Shown piece after piece: positions 1 to 8,260 of a DNA stretch of 33,599 bases. The notes under the pieces are model-generated. The model did not search any database. It was given only the letters and a program-made list of their open reading frames with translations, and was not told the DNA's origin. Every line of letters begins with the position of its first letter. Within the stretch, counting starts at the first letter, position 1. The translations under genes and the position numbers were made by a program. Source of the stretch: Methanobrevibacter sp. (GTDB lineage: Archaea; Methanobacteriota; Methanobacteria; Methanobacteriales; Methanobacteriaceae); contig JAFUIW010000044.1 of the NCBI GenBank assembly GCA_017473945.1, forward strand, positions 1 to 33,599, given 5' to 3'.

Positions 1-500
1 AAAATATTTAATTTTTTTAAATGACATTATACTATTTCATATGCAATAATATATAAACAATTACAAAGAGCATTTGAAAAGTAACATTACAATTTTTATG
101 AAAAGTACACCAAATATAAAATTAAAAACAAATAATAACAATAAATCAATATTTTTTAAAAATAAAAACACAAAAAGGTATTTTACACCCATACACCCAA
201 CAGTACAATTCATCCCCAACCTCAGAGAGATTGAGGTATTCTTGCATTTTTAAGATAAAATTGGGTGTGGGGTTAAGATTATCTGGCCCCTCACTAAAAT
301 TAACTCATTATAAAAAATTGATGTCAATGTGAAAAATTGATTTATCCCTATAAAATTGCAGTTATATCCAAGAAAAATAATATATATCAATCAAAAACAA
401 AATTTGATGTGTAATGGGTCGGCAAAAATAAGATTCCATCGTAAGACCCATTACTTAAATCTTTTCTGCAAATCTAAAAAAAATGCAAGGATTTAAATCC
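1..500. other. AT-rich intergenic stretch with nested inverted repeats
   Basis: I see no convincing gene in these 500 bases. Two structured spots stand out. ACACCCAA at 193-200 can pair with TTGGGTGT at 261-268 and encloses a small hairpin, CCTCA (220-224) with TGAGG (232-236). GTAATGGGTC at 411-420 pairs perfectly with GACCCATTAC at 445-454 across a 24-base loop. These could be terminators of flanking transcripts or parts of a small structured RNA. The sequence alone does not decide, and no family of structured RNA is recognised. Confidence 0.5.
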
Positions 501-508
501 CTACATTT
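484..508 (-). terminator. Possible terminator over the TPR gene stop codon
   Basis: The palindrome GGATTTAAATCC (489-500) lies directly beyond the stop codon of the minus-strand TPR gene. Imperfect flanks (AAATG on one side, CATTT on the other) extend it, and an A-run (about 476-483) on the plus strand becomes a U-run in the minus transcript. This fits an archaeal stem plus U-tract terminator, but the stem is AT-rich and weak. Confidence 0.35.
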
Positions 509-1292
509 TCTCCAAACACAAATCCCAAATCTCTTTGGATTTTTCATCCAAATCCAATAGGGAATTTGCTTTTTCAAAATAGTTATTAGCTTTTTTATAC
601 TCTTCCATTTCAAAATAGGCCAATGCCTTTCCTTTAAATGCTTCATATGATCCGTTATTTATTTTTAAAACTGAATTATAGACATCAATCGCATCTTCAT
701 ACTCACCAGTTAACCGGTTTATATCAGCAATTCCCAATCTTGCTTGCCAGTAATCACCGTCAACAGCCAATGCGTTGATAAACTCTTCAGTAGCATCATC
801 ATAGCTTTTTAGATTTACCAAAGCACAACCCTTAAGATAGTATGCCTCAACATTTGATTTGTCAATGTCAGTTGCCTTGTCACACAATTCAATGACTCTG
901 GCGTTAGACCTGTAGGAATCTCCTTTTTCAAGTTTCCTTCTTGCTTTTCTGATATAGACCTCATCACGATTCAGATATGCCTTTGTATTTTTGGAAAATT
1001 CCTTAACGTCATCCGGAAGGTCATCCTTATTGATTACCTGATCTTTGAATTGGGAAATCTCATCAACTACATCATCAATTTGACTAATGGCATCTTCACT
1101 GAACTCCTGCAAATCCATCTCATCAATTCTCTGCTTGAATTCAGTTGAATCCAATTCTTCCAATATTTGTGTTGCCTCATCCTTTAAAAAATCAATACTG
1201 TCTGAAATATTCTGCAACAAACTGGATTCGAAGTAAACCCTGTCTGTTTTTCTTTGGTTAACATCAATGTCTTCCCAATCATTTTTCTTCAC
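501..1292 (-). CDS. TPR-repeat protein
   Basis: A 263-residue protein with an acidic, helical N-terminal half (about residues 1-120, rich in Asp and Glu, probably coiled coil) and tandem tetratricopeptide repeats from about 125 to 255. The repeats show the alternating small and aromatic pattern, for example AYYLKGCALVNLKSYDDATE and AFKGKALAYFEMEEYKKA. TPR proteins are protein-protein interaction scaffolds; no catalytic motif is visible and there is no signal peptide, so a cytosolic adaptor is likely. The start codon is GTG at 1290-1292, preceded by GGAG about nine bases upstream. Another TPR protein begins at 33221, so two lie in this window; TPR proteins are numerous in Methanobrevibacter. 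The specific partner is unknown. Confidence 0.85.
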   Translation of the reverse strand: MKKNDWEDIDVNQRKTDRVYFESSLLQNISDSIDFLKDEATQILEELDSTEFKQRIDEMDLQEFSEDAISQIDDVVDEISQFKDQVINKDDLPDDVKEFSKNTKAYLNRDEVYIRKARRKLEKGDSYRSNARVIELCDKATDIDKSNVEAYYLKGCALVNLKSYDDATEEFINALAVDGDYWQARLGIADINRLTGEYEDAIDVYNSVLKINNGSYEAFKGKALAYFEMEEYKKANNYFEKANSLLDLDEKSKEIWDLCLEKM

Positions 1293-1491
1293 AATATCAA
1301 CTCCAAATATGAATTAATTAGTAATTATTGAAAGAAGTATTTAAATGTTATCATACCAGAATATTGATTAAACTCAGTAAAAATAACATTAACCTCTAAA
1401 CATTCAATCAAATAATAAAATTAAGCTTTATTATTAATTTTTAAATGAAATAGAACCAAAACTATTTGTATTTAAAAAATAAAGTATTAGT

Positions 1492-2037
1492 ATGACACCA
1501 AAAGATATTTTGAAAAACTATCACTATGAGAAACTCACTTCAAAACATGACTTAAGCAACTTTACATGCGGAGTCGATGATTTGGATGAATTTTTGAAGT
1601 GTGATGCACTAGACCAGCAGAACCAGAACCTGAATGTCACCTATTTGGCTGTTCATAAAAATGAAATACTGGGATATGTCTCCATTTCAGCAGACAAAAT
1701 AGAATGTAAAAAAATCAACAAAAAAATTGAAGTCAAATATCCATTTTATCCCTCCGTGAAAATATGTCGATTAGCAGTGAATCAAAAGTACAAAGGAATT
1801 GGGCTTGGAAACGAAATATTGGCATCAATTTGCGGATTGATTAAAAACTTATCAAAAGAATTAGGCGTAAAATTCATTACCGTTGATGCATATCTCAATG
1901 CATATGAATTCTATAAGAAAAACTCATTTACACCAAAACGAATTCACAATATTAAAAAATTAGAAAGAAAAGCAAAACGAAATGAAACAACATCCATCTT
2001 CATGTATAAAAGCATTAAAAAGATTAAAATTTCCTAG
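1492..2037 (+). CDS. GNAT acetyltransferase, TacT/AtaT toxin-like
   Basis: A 181-residue GCN5-related N-acetyltransferase. The N-terminal signature FTCGVDDLDEFL (residues 24-35) is typical of the TacT/AtaT branch, whose members acetylate the amino group of charged tRNA and act as toxins. The acetyl-CoA pyrophosphate loop is visible as CRLAVNQKYKGIGLG (about 92-106), and a Tyr in AYEFYKK (Y141) sits where the catalytic Tyr of TacT lies. The Lys-rich C-terminus is basic, which would suit tRNA binding. No Shine-Dalgarno motif is seen before the ATG. In classical pairs the antitoxin is an upstream ribbon-helix-helix protein; here none is upstream, but a 47-residue protein converges on the gene and shares a bidirectional terminator. 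Fold assignment is firm; toxin activity is inferred from subfamily resemblance. Confidence 0.8.
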   Translation: MTPKDILKNYHYEKLTSKHDLSNFTCGVDDLDEFLKCDALDQQNQNLNVTYLAVHKNEILGYVSISADKIECKKINKKIEVKYPFYPSVKICRLAVNQKYKGIGLGNEILASICGLIKNLSKELGVKFITVDAYLNAYEFYKKNSFTPKRIHNIKKLERKAKRNETTSIFMYKSIKKIKIS

Positions 2038-2052
2038 ATTAAAGTCTAGGAA
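2031..2052. terminator. Bidirectional terminator between GNAT gene and small protein
   Basis: TTCCTAGA (2031-2038) pairs perfectly with TCTAGGAA (2045-2052) around a six-base loop, followed by eight T residues on the plus strand. The hairpin contains the stop codons of both converging genes (TAG of the acetyltransferase, TAA of the small protein), so it can serve both transcripts. Confidence 0.65.
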
Positions 2053-2182
2053 TTTTTTTTGCTTTTTTAACACGTTCATTAAATTCTTTTTCTTTTTTGG
2101 TTAATGGTCTTTTCATATAATTTATTAAATCTATTACGTCTTCACCCTCCAAAACTGGAGTGGATGCAATTGGTTTTGCCAT
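2039..2182 (-). CDS. Small 47-residue protein, possible antitoxin or partner of the GNAT protein
   Basis: The protein starts MAKPIASTPVLEGEDVIDLI and ends in a very basic tail. The start at 2180-2182 is chosen because AGGTGAT lies at the right distance upstream; an in-frame extension to 2347 gives low-complexity AT-rich coding without a ribosome site. From memory, short proteins with a (K/P)-x-x-x-TPVL-x-G-x-(D/E) opening and a helical Lys/Glu-rich tail occur widely in archaea and bacteria, and I recall some next to GNAT or PIN genes; this needs a search. The gene ends inside the same hairpin as the GNAT gene, tail to tail. An antitoxin role is inference; it could also be an unrelated conserved small protein. 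Confidence 0.7.
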   Translation of the reverse strand: MAKPIASTPVLEGEDVIDLINYMKRPLTKKEKEFNERVKKAKKIPRL

Positions 2183-2447
2183 CGTATCACCTAAATATAT
2201 TATGTAATCCTCCATTAATATAATTATCTGATTAATGAGAGCAATTTTACAATTTAAAGGCAATTTTGAAGTTATTTTTTTAAAATTATGAAAAATGAAT
2301 TTTTTTAAATAGGAATCCGTACATGTAAACAAAATAATCATTGCCATTTTTTCAAGAATTCAAAATTCTGAAAGCAAGGAATCATTAAAATTAATAACAT
2401 GTGAGAAAATATTGAAATAAATCATCGAATTTTTAAAATAAAAAAAG

Positions 2448-2476
2448 AAAAAATAGAGGATGAAACTCTATTTTTT
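2448..2476 (-). terminator. Terminator of the DUF3344 gene
   Basis: An 11-base perfect stem, AAAAAATAGAG (2448-2458) with CTCTATTTTTT (2466-2476), has a seven-base loop and overlaps the TAG stop codon of the minus-strand gene. Read on the minus strand it continues into a second T-run (complement of 2438-2450), as expected for U-tract termination. Confidence 0.65.
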
Positions 2477-5053
2477 GATTGTAATTAAACTCTTAGCACT
2501 GACAGTGTATTTTGAGTTACCGGAGGATAATACAACTTTGTGTTTACCAACTTTAAGGGATTTGGTGTTTAACTGAGCAACACCTTTCTTGTTGGTTTTA
2601 ATAGTTACAGATTTGTATTTTTTACCAGTGTATACTTTTACTTTAATTTTAAGGTTTTTAACTACTTTTTTGGTTGCTTTGTTTTTGACTGTTACTTTAA
2701 AGTATTTGGTCTTTTTAAGCTTTGCAGTTACTTTTGGTGCTTTAACAGTTGTTTTTGCCTTAGCTACCTTAATTGTTGATGTTGTTTTTTGAACATCATA
2801 TACCATGTTTGCTGAAGTGATTTCTACTTTATGTGTGCCGATAGCTAATTTTGAAGCATCTTTAAAGCTTGCAACACCTTTTGAATTGGTTGCTGCATAA
2901 TATGTTTTGGAATTTTTGCCTGTAAATACTTTCAAAGTGAGATAAAGATCTTTTACAGGTTTTTTATCAGCACCCAAAACAGTTACAGTGAACGCTTTTC
3001 CAGAATCATATGTAGTTGACAATGCCTTTGCAGTTACAGCTGTTTTGATAGGTGCTTTTTCGGAAGTAACAATCATTTGCTGTAAAGCCAAAATTGTTGA
3101 GCCTGTTGCGACAAATGAAATGTCATTTGATTCCTTGACAATGTCAGTTACATTTAACAGGTACAAATCAGAAGTCTTACTTGTTCCGTTCCAGACATTT
3201 TCAAATGTAATGCCGTTGAAGATGATGTTACCTTCGCCAGATTGTGCTCCTGATGCAAATACATAAAGTGCGGCATCAATGATATCCACGGATGTGACAT
3301 TGATTTGTGAGTTTGCAACAACGCTTCTTCCTGCATTGTTGTTGGAGTTTGCAAGTAAATCTGCACCGTTAATAAGGTATGCATGATATATTAGGTCACT
3401 GTCTGCAGAGTCATATGCATAAATTAAAGTGCTTGGATATATTGTAGGAGTAGGATTGATTTTGGATAATTCAAAAGTGTTGTTTCCGTCTGCAATCAAA
3501 TCGCTTACATCATATACTAAAACTCCATATCCGTATTTGCCGTAGCTTCCAAGATTGGACTGGTCCCTGTAGAATGCTAAAGGTGTGAGAGTTACATTGT
3601 TGAAGCTTACATTGAACATTGTATCATTTTCAATGTATGTTTTTCCATTGAACCAGTTATAAGGAACATATAATAATCCTTTTACAATTGAAGAACTATT
3701 ATCAAGGTTAACAGTCCATATTTCAGTAGTGCCTGTTGCACCGCTTTTATAGGAGTCTTCGTACTTAGTATCAACTACTATGCCTCCAGTGAATTTGATA
3801 TCAATTACCTCATCAAATCCGCCAGCAGGATAAGCCATGTCTTTACCTAAATTACCGTTGTATAAAACAGGAACTGTCTTGTTTGCACTTACAACAGCAA
3901 TACCGTTCAAATTAAGTTTTACTGCATAAACCACATTTGTATTGTTTGCACCGTTGACAGTTGTTTCGTCAATTTCCCTGATAGTTGAATCAGTCAATAA
4001 GATAGTAGTTGTATTTTCACCGTCAAGGTCTATTTCACTACTGTTTACGATATTTCCATCAGCCCAAAGCTCAATTAGATATTTACCTGCCTTGTTTGAG
4101 TTAACATTAACTGTAATAGTATTGTTTGTTCCAGCATAACAGGTATTTGCATATTCTGTAGCTAGAGATATATCAGCCATAATTTGAGATTTTACTTTTA
4201 AAATTGATAAAACATTTTTTAAGGAAGCATATGAACTTGTTCCAGCATTTATTGATACAAATTCAGTGTCATTGCCTTCACTAATTTTATCGGTTACATC
4301 CCAGTAGTTATATTGATAGTAATTGCCTGCACTGTGGTTTTTAGCATCACCAATCAATTCATCATTGATTTTAAAGCTTCCGTCAGCACTTGAAAGAGCC
4401 ACATTGATTAAATCAGCAGAATATATGTTGGTCAAATCTTTTGTGGCAAAATTGGTTGTGATGTTGGTTTTAGTCCACTTTTGAGTAGCATCAACCCAAT
4501 AGTTGATTACATCATTGTCACCGTCATCATATGCCAAAACGAGTGCAATCAGTTTAATTCTGCCGTCAAATGTCTTATGTTCCATTTGGAATGTGTCAAC
4601 CTTAAGCACTATTGAAGAACCGTTCAAACCTTTCAGGGAATCAGTTATGTCATAATGCATTTGATAGTCTGAGTAACATTTGTCAGTGTGATTGTTTACT
4701 GGATAAATGGTTCCGTCTGTTGTTCCGTCTTCTATCCACAATTCTTCACTAGCTATTTGATTTTCACCATTTACGGTTTTTAAACTAACATTTGCGTTAG
4801 CTCCGTGAGTGTTTTTAGCGCTTCCACCATAGACATTAACATATACATCTGCACTTTTGATGTCCTTTGCATCTGCAGGTATGTCATATGTAAGGTTTCC
4901 GCTTGTTGTCCATGGATTTGCGGTTGCCACATCAACATCCCCTGATACTTCACCAGAGCTTGTTGTCTGCATATCATCCGCACATACAGCACTAAGGGAG
5001 AAAACCATCATGAAAATCAAAACAGATAAAAAAATAAATGATTTACTTTTCAT
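2468..5053 (-). CDS. Secreted DUF3344 protein with C-terminal Ig-like repeats
   Basis: An 861-residue exported protein. Residues 1-25 form a classical signal peptide with a likely cleavage after AVCA. The body has two related halves, about 45-290 and 390-680, with the DUF3344 pattern (VYVNVYGGS, LALVLAYDDGD-like and YDVSDLI/YDITDSL segments). From about 695 to 861 come two Lys-rich beta-sandwich repeats, each opening with a (T/K)VTVK-type strand and ending in a KVGKHKV-like strand. Such Ig-like repeats are common in Methanobrevibacter adhesin-like proteins and may bind the pseudomurein wall; no membrane anchor is seen at the end. GGGAT lies before the ATG. The promoter carries an array of AGTAATACT elements also found before the CobN-family gene, so the protein may be a surface binder working with that system. 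Ligand unknown. Confidence 0.85.
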   Translation of the reverse strand: MKSKSFIFLSVLIFMMVFSLSAVCADDMQTTSSGEVSGDVDVATANPWTTSGNLTYDIPADAKDIKSADVYVNVYGGSAKNTHGANANVSLKTVNGENQIASEELWIEDGTTDGTIYPVNNHTDKCYSDYQMHYDITDSLKGLNGSSIVLKVDTFQMEHKTFDGRIKLIALVLAYDDGDNDVINYWVDATQKWTKTNITTNFATKDLTNIYSADLINVALSSADGSFKINDELIGDAKNHSAGNYYQYNYWDVTDKISEGNDTEFVSINAGTSSYASLKNVLSILKVKSQIMADISLATEYANTCYAGTNNTITVNVNSNKAGKYLIELWADGNIVNSSEIDLDGENTTTILLTDSTIREIDETTVNGANNTNVVYAVKLNLNGIAVVSANKTVPVLYNGNLGKDMAYPAGGFDEVIDIKFTGGIVVDTKYEDSYKSGATGTTEIWTVNLDNSSSIVKGLLYVPYNWFNGKTYIENDTMFNVSFNNVTLTPLAFYRDQSNLGSYGKYGYGVLVYDVSDLIADGNNTFELSKINPTPTIYPSTLIYAYDSADSDLIYHAYLINGADLLANSNNNAGRSVVANSQINVTSVDIIDAALYVFASGAQSGEGNIIFNGITFENVWNGTSKTSDLYLLNVTDIVKESNDISFVATGSTILALQQMIVTSEKAPIKTAVTAKALSTTYDSGKAFTVTVLGADKKPVKDLYLTLKVFTGKNSKTYYAATNSKGVASFKDASKLAIGTHKVEITSANMVYDVQKTTSTIKVAKAKTTVKAPKVTAKLKKTKYFKVTVKNKATKKVVKNLKIKVKVYTGKKYKSVTIKTNKKGVAQLNTKSLKVGKHKVVLSSGNSKYTVSAKSLITIKK

Positions 5054-5121
5054 AATATCCCATAAATTAATTCTAAGGAATTATACTAATTAAAATATAA
5101 TATCCTCACTTTAAATGAAGT

Positions 5122-5267
5122 AGTAATACTGATATAAAGATTATCTTATTACCATATTAGAAATAACGCTTGAAAAGTAATACTTTTGCCCAAAAGTAAT
5201 ACTAAATAAAGAAAAAATTAAAAAAAGTAATAAAAAATAGAATTGATGAAAATTAAAAAGTAATACT
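5122..5267 (-). promoter_or_regulatory. Array of AGTAATACT operators upstream of the DUF3344 gene
   Basis: Four exact copies of AGTAATACT lie at 5122-5130, 5176-5184, 5195-5203 and 5259-5267, and a degenerate one (AGTAATAAA) at 5226-5234. The wider consensus is AAAAGTAATACT; the copy at 5176 extends to the 15-base palindrome AAAAGTAATACTTTT. The array sits just upstream of an AT-rich TATA-like stretch (about 5081-5105) of the DUF3344 gene. The same element recurs before the CobN-family gene and I found no exact copy elsewhere in the window. The binding protein is unknown. The rest of the gap up to 5474 is AT-rich with nothing else recognised. Confidence 0.7.
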
Positions 5268-5474
5268 TTGTAAAAAATATATATTATCCGTTCACCTCAA
5301 CTACAACTGAAAATTACAAACTAAAAACAATATTTATATTGACTTATTTTTAATAAATACACATTAATAATGACCTATACTCATATCAAAGAATTTATAT
5401 AGTTTTAAATTAAATATAAAACCTAAATAATTAATTAAAATTAAATTTAATAAAAAATTTGAGGATAGATATTT

Positions 5475-6383
5475 ATGATTGCAGAAGAGATTAGACCAGT
5501 ACATGACGCAATGGACAAGTCATTTAGATTTGCCGGAGATCAATGGAGCCAAGATTTCCACATGACCCTAGAACTGCCAGGAATTTTCAAAGAACTACTA
5601 CAAAATGATACAGTTAAAGACCCAAAAACAGGAATGAGAATGGATTTGCTGGAACTGGTGGAACTTGAAGGAGGAATAGAAATTTTAATTAACATTGAAC
5701 ACCAATCCACAGTATTGGACACCGTTAAAATTAAAATAATCGACAGATACAAAAACCACTCAAAATGCAAGCACAAACTCCCTTTACTTTCAGTCATAGT
5801 CAGTCCATTTCCAAAAGAACAACACGAAAACGAATATCATTCAACAGAATCAGACATACTCAAACCAATCTTCATAACCATCGATGAAAAAGAAATTAAA
5901 AAAAGATTAAATATACTCAAAAACAATATACAAAATAAGAACATAGAAAACCGCATTGTTTTAAACATAGCCATAATATCCATATTTGTACTTGAAAACA
6001 AATATGAAATTCTAAAAGAATTATGCAAAATACTCAAAGAAGCTAAAGGAATAACAGGAAAAATTAAAAACGATATGACAAAAATTTTAGAAGAAATGAT
6101 TAAATACAAATTAAAAGACAATGAAAATCAAGTTATGGAGTTGTTAAATATGTTAAAAGAAGAAAGGGAAACTGCCAGGAGAGGAATGAAAATTTGGTAT
6201 GAAGAAGAATTTGAAAAAATTGAACTTCAACACCAAAATGAAATCCGATTAAAAGATAGTGAAATTAACTTAAACAAAGCGCAATTCCAAAAACAATTAG
6301 CAGAAAAAGAAAATGAACTTGTAGAAAAAGAAAATGAACTAGCAGAATTGCGAGCAAAACTCAAATCAAATGGAATTACATGA
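5475..6383 (+). CDS. Rpn/PD-(D/E)XK nuclease-family (transposase-like) protein
   Basis: A 302-residue protein whose first 130 residues match the Rpn/YhgA-like branch of the PD-(D/E)XK nuclease fold. The core motif is visible as RMDLLELVE (Asp57) followed by ILINIEHQS (Glu75-x-Gln77), the E-x-Q variant usual in this branch. The middle (about 130-220) is helical, and the end (about 225-300) is a coiled coil with a short internal repeat, LAEKENELVEKENELAEL. Rpn proteins promote recombination or restrict incoming DNA, and many are annotated as transposases without terminal repeats. No inverted repeats or target duplication were found around this gene, so it is not called an insertion sequence. 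GAGG about ten bases upstream supports the ATG. It stands alone between the DUF3344 gene and the chelatase operon. Confidence 0.7.
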   Translation: MIAEEIRPVHDAMDKSFRFAGDQWSQDFHMTLELPGIFKELLQNDTVKDPKTGMRMDLLELVELEGGIEILINIEHQSTVLDTVKIKIIDRYKNHSKCKHKLPLLSVIVSPFPKEQHENEYHSTESDILKPIFITIDEKEIKKRLNILKNNIQNKNIENRIVLNIAIISIFVLENKYEILKELCKILKEAKGITGKIKNDMTKILEEMIKYKLKDNENQVMELLNMLKEERETARRGMKIWYEEEFEKIELQHQNEIRLKDSEINLNKAQFQKQLAEKENELVEKENELAELRAKLKSNGIT

Positions 6384-6439
6384 ATCCATTAATAGATTAG
6401 TTTAAAACACCACAACCCTATTGAAAATGAAATTAAACA

Positions 6440-6464
6440 TCTCCAGCTTGATTTAAGTTGGAGA
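6440..6464. terminator. Hairpin between convergent Rpn-like and DUF2149 genes
   Basis: TCTCCAGCTT (6440-6449) pairs with AAGTTGGAGA (6455-6464), ten pairs including one G-U, around a five-base loop. It lies between two converging genes. Neither side has a strong T-run, so its role as a terminator is probable rather than certain. Confidence 0.5.
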
Positions 6465-6507
6465 ATTCTAAATTTCACTATGATTAAAAAGTATCAGTAG
6501 GAGAAGT

Positions 6508-6843
6508 TTAACCTTCAACCATTATCAGTTTTCCCGTCGATGGATCCTTATACACCTTACCCATTTCCATATAACCCTGACCTGAGCTTTCGGAAGATTC
6601 TGGAGTGTCATTCAACTCTTGGCCTTCAGTCACTTCAGTTATGTTTGCATGTGATTCCTGAACGGCCTGTGACTGCTCATGGGAGGTGTCCTGAAAGACC
6701 ACACTCTGCATATTCCAGCTGATTACAACAAATATCAAAAAACCAACTGCAATTACAAGCATTGCATCAACTAGATTTGAGGTTCCGGCCATCGGGTCCT
6801 CTTCGCCTTCGGAAAATCTTTTCTTGCACTTTCGCCTGACCAT
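6508..6843 (-). CDS. DUF2149 membrane protein, ExbD/TolR-like
   Basis: A 111-residue single-span protein. A basic N-terminus leads into a membrane segment at about 23-44 whose start, NLVDAMLVIAVGFLIFVV, closely resembles the ExbD/TolR segment PLxDVMLVLL. Asp26 falls where the proton-carrying Asp of ExbD/TolR sits. A Gln/Glu/Ser-rich extracellular part follows. The gene is the last of the operon, 15 bases behind the ExbB-like gene, with AGGAG before the ATG. In the known Exb/Tol/Mot motors the B and D subunits together turn ion flow into movement, so this is the likely D subunit of a motor acting on the chelatase. Family name DUF2149 is from recognition; function is inferred from the Asp and the neighbours. 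Confidence 0.8.
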   Translation of the reverse strand: MVRRKCKKRFSEGEEDPMAGTSNLVDAMLVIAVGFLIFVVISWNMQSVVFQDTSHEQSQAVQESHANITEVTEGQELNDTPESSESSGQGYMEMGKVYKDPSTGKLIMVEG

Positions 6844-6858
6844 AATGAAAACTCCTAA

Positions 6859-7503
6859 TTACTGTTTCAATTTATCAAGCAATGCATCACATAATGCATC
6901 CAGGTTTGATAAATCTTCCTCATACCATCTGCGCCTTATTTTAGACACAAAATAACCGACAGCACCTGCACCGATACCTACAACGGTTGTGTCAAATGCA
7001 ACAATGATTGCATTTGCTAAAGTATTTACATCACCTGCACCCAATGCAGCAAGACCCGGACCCATTGGAATCAAAGTACCCATAAGACCCAATGTTGGTC
7101 CGATACGAGTAACAATATCGGTTCTCTCAATGGTTTTTCCAAGTTTTGTCTCTTCAAACTCAATCAATTTTCTTGCCAAGGTTTCACGAGTATCCTCAGT
7201 CAAGGAATCTGCACGCAATACCTTCACTAAAATGACCTTCTGATTTTCATAAAGCCTAGCGTTTTTGATTACATTCATCAGCTCATCACGGGAGGTAGCT
7301 TTTGAGATGGAATAGATTAATTTCTCCAAAGCGTCCGGAGTTACCTTTTTTCTTGAGGTATACTCTGCTATAAGGCTACCCAATGTAACTATTGCAAAAA
7401 ATGCAAAGATTACCAGAAATATAATTACAGGAATCTGCAGACTCTGCGCAATCATGTTTAGACCGGAAGTTAAAATTTCACTTCCTGGAACTGTTGTCAC
7501 CAT
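6859..7503 (-). CDS. MotA/TolQ/ExbB-type proton channel subunit
   Basis: A 214-residue membrane protein with a first span at about 18-42, a cytoplasmic helical loop (about 45-125), and two closing spans. The family core is clear: RIGPTLGLMGTLIPMGPGLAALG (about 135-157) followed by NAIIVAFDTTVVGIGAGAVGYFV, matching the TolQ/ExbB pattern with small residues and a Thr pair in the pore helix. GGTGATT precedes the ATG. It lies 12 bases behind the DUF2162 gene and 15 bases ahead of the ExbD-like gene, so the complex is complete within the operon. It should form the ion-conducting ring that energises an exported partner; no flagellar or Tol genes are near, so the partner is most likely the CobN-family protein. 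Confidence 0.9.
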   Translation of the reverse strand: MVTTVPGSEILTSGLNMIAQSLQIPVIIFLVIFAFFAIVTLGSLIAEYTSRKKVTPDALEKLIYSISKATSRDELMNVIKNARLYENQKVILVKVLRADSLTEDTRETLARKLIEFEETKLGKTIERTDIVTRIGPTLGLMGTLIPMGPGLAALGAGDVNTLANAIIVAFDTTVVGIGAGAVGYFVSKIRRRWYEEDLSNLDALCDALLDKLKQ

Positions 7504-7515
7504 ATTTAATCACCA

Positions 7516-8223
7516 TTAATCTAAATAACTATTGTTTTTAAAGTAAAATCCGCCTAAAAACATCATCAACAACATTAAACCTAAAACCGCAAGAATATAT
7601 TCAGGAGATTGGATGGATATTGCATCCATCGGATTTTGAATCAGTGCAGTGATATTAGGCAGGAACAATGCAGATAACAGGAAATAAATTCCCAAAAAGA
7701 ACATGAAATTTCCCAAAACTATTGGATAAGGCTTTTTAATGAATTGAACAAGGTAATTTGAAGCGAAGTAAGTTAAAATGATTGTCAAAACCAATGCGGC
7801 AGCTACAATAAGGCTTAAATTCATAAGACCTAAACCTACAGTAGGTGCAACCAGCATGATGCTCACAATAATTGAACCGAAACAGCACGGACATGGAGCT
7901 ACAACAGCCATGCATGTTGCTGCAGTGGTGTTTTTTTCAAAAACCTTGTATTCACGGATTGTGAATATTCCGGCAAGAATCATTATGACTGCCATTATCA
8001 AAAAGAATTCAAAATTATAAGTGTATATCAAATCTGTAATCTGTGCAGTGTAAAATGATGAAATTTCTGTTAGAATTAAAACTCCACCACCATAACCTAT
8101 TGAAACCAATGCCAAATATCTTTTGGACATGTTGGCGAGACCTGTTGCAAGACCCAATTTGATTCCAAAGATTAAAACTGCAGACAATATTCCCAACTGC
8201 CATAACAAGTTAATTACTTCCAT
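7516..8223 (-). CDS. DUF2162 polytopic membrane protein
   Basis: A 235-residue protein with about six to seven membrane spans, of the DUF2162 (putative transporter) family. The start at 8221-8223 is chosen because GAGGG lies upstream and because a longer in-frame start would overlap the preceding gene. A striking motif, VVAPCPCCFGS (around residues 107-117), places three closely spaced Cys residues at the mouth of a span, a plausible metal or haem ligand site. The gene lies 37 bases after the chelatase gene and 12 before the ExbB-like gene. By position it corresponds to the HmuT-like member in hmu operons of Bacteroidetes, as I recall them. It may pass the released metal or the tetrapyrrole through the membrane; this is inference. 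Confidence 0.75.
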   Translation of the reverse strand: MEVINLLWQLGILSAVLIFGIKLGLATGLANMSKRYLALVSIGYGGGVLILTEISSFYTAQITDLIYTYNFEFFLIMAVIMILAGIFTIREYKVFEKNTTAATCMAVVAPCPCCFGSIIVSIMLVAPTVGLGLMNLSLIVAAALVLTIILTYFASNYLVQFIKKPYPIVLGNFMFFLGIYFLLSALFLPNITALIQNPMDAISIQSPEYILAVLGLMLLMMFLGGFYFKNNSYLD

Positions 8224-8260
8224 TTCATTCCCTCTTTTAAAAATAAAATAAAAAAATGAA

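Noticed and set aside
455-646. A 63-residue reading frame antisense-strand overlap at the TPR gene end
   Set aside because: It is an alternative frame of the TPR gene with no ribosome site and an unlikely composition.
2039-2347. A 102-residue version of the small protein opposite the GNAT gene
   Set aside because: The extra 55 residues are low-complexity translation of AT-rich DNA, while a good AGGTGAT ribosome site precedes the internal ATG at 2182.
5122-5267. The repeated AGTAATACT arrays as a CRISPR
   Set aside because: The repeats are only nine to fifteen bases, spacing is irregular, some are inverted, there are no cas genes, and both arrays sit at promoters.
5475-6383. A complete insertion sequence around the Rpn-like gene
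   Set aside because: No terminal inverted repeats or target duplication could be found at its flanks.
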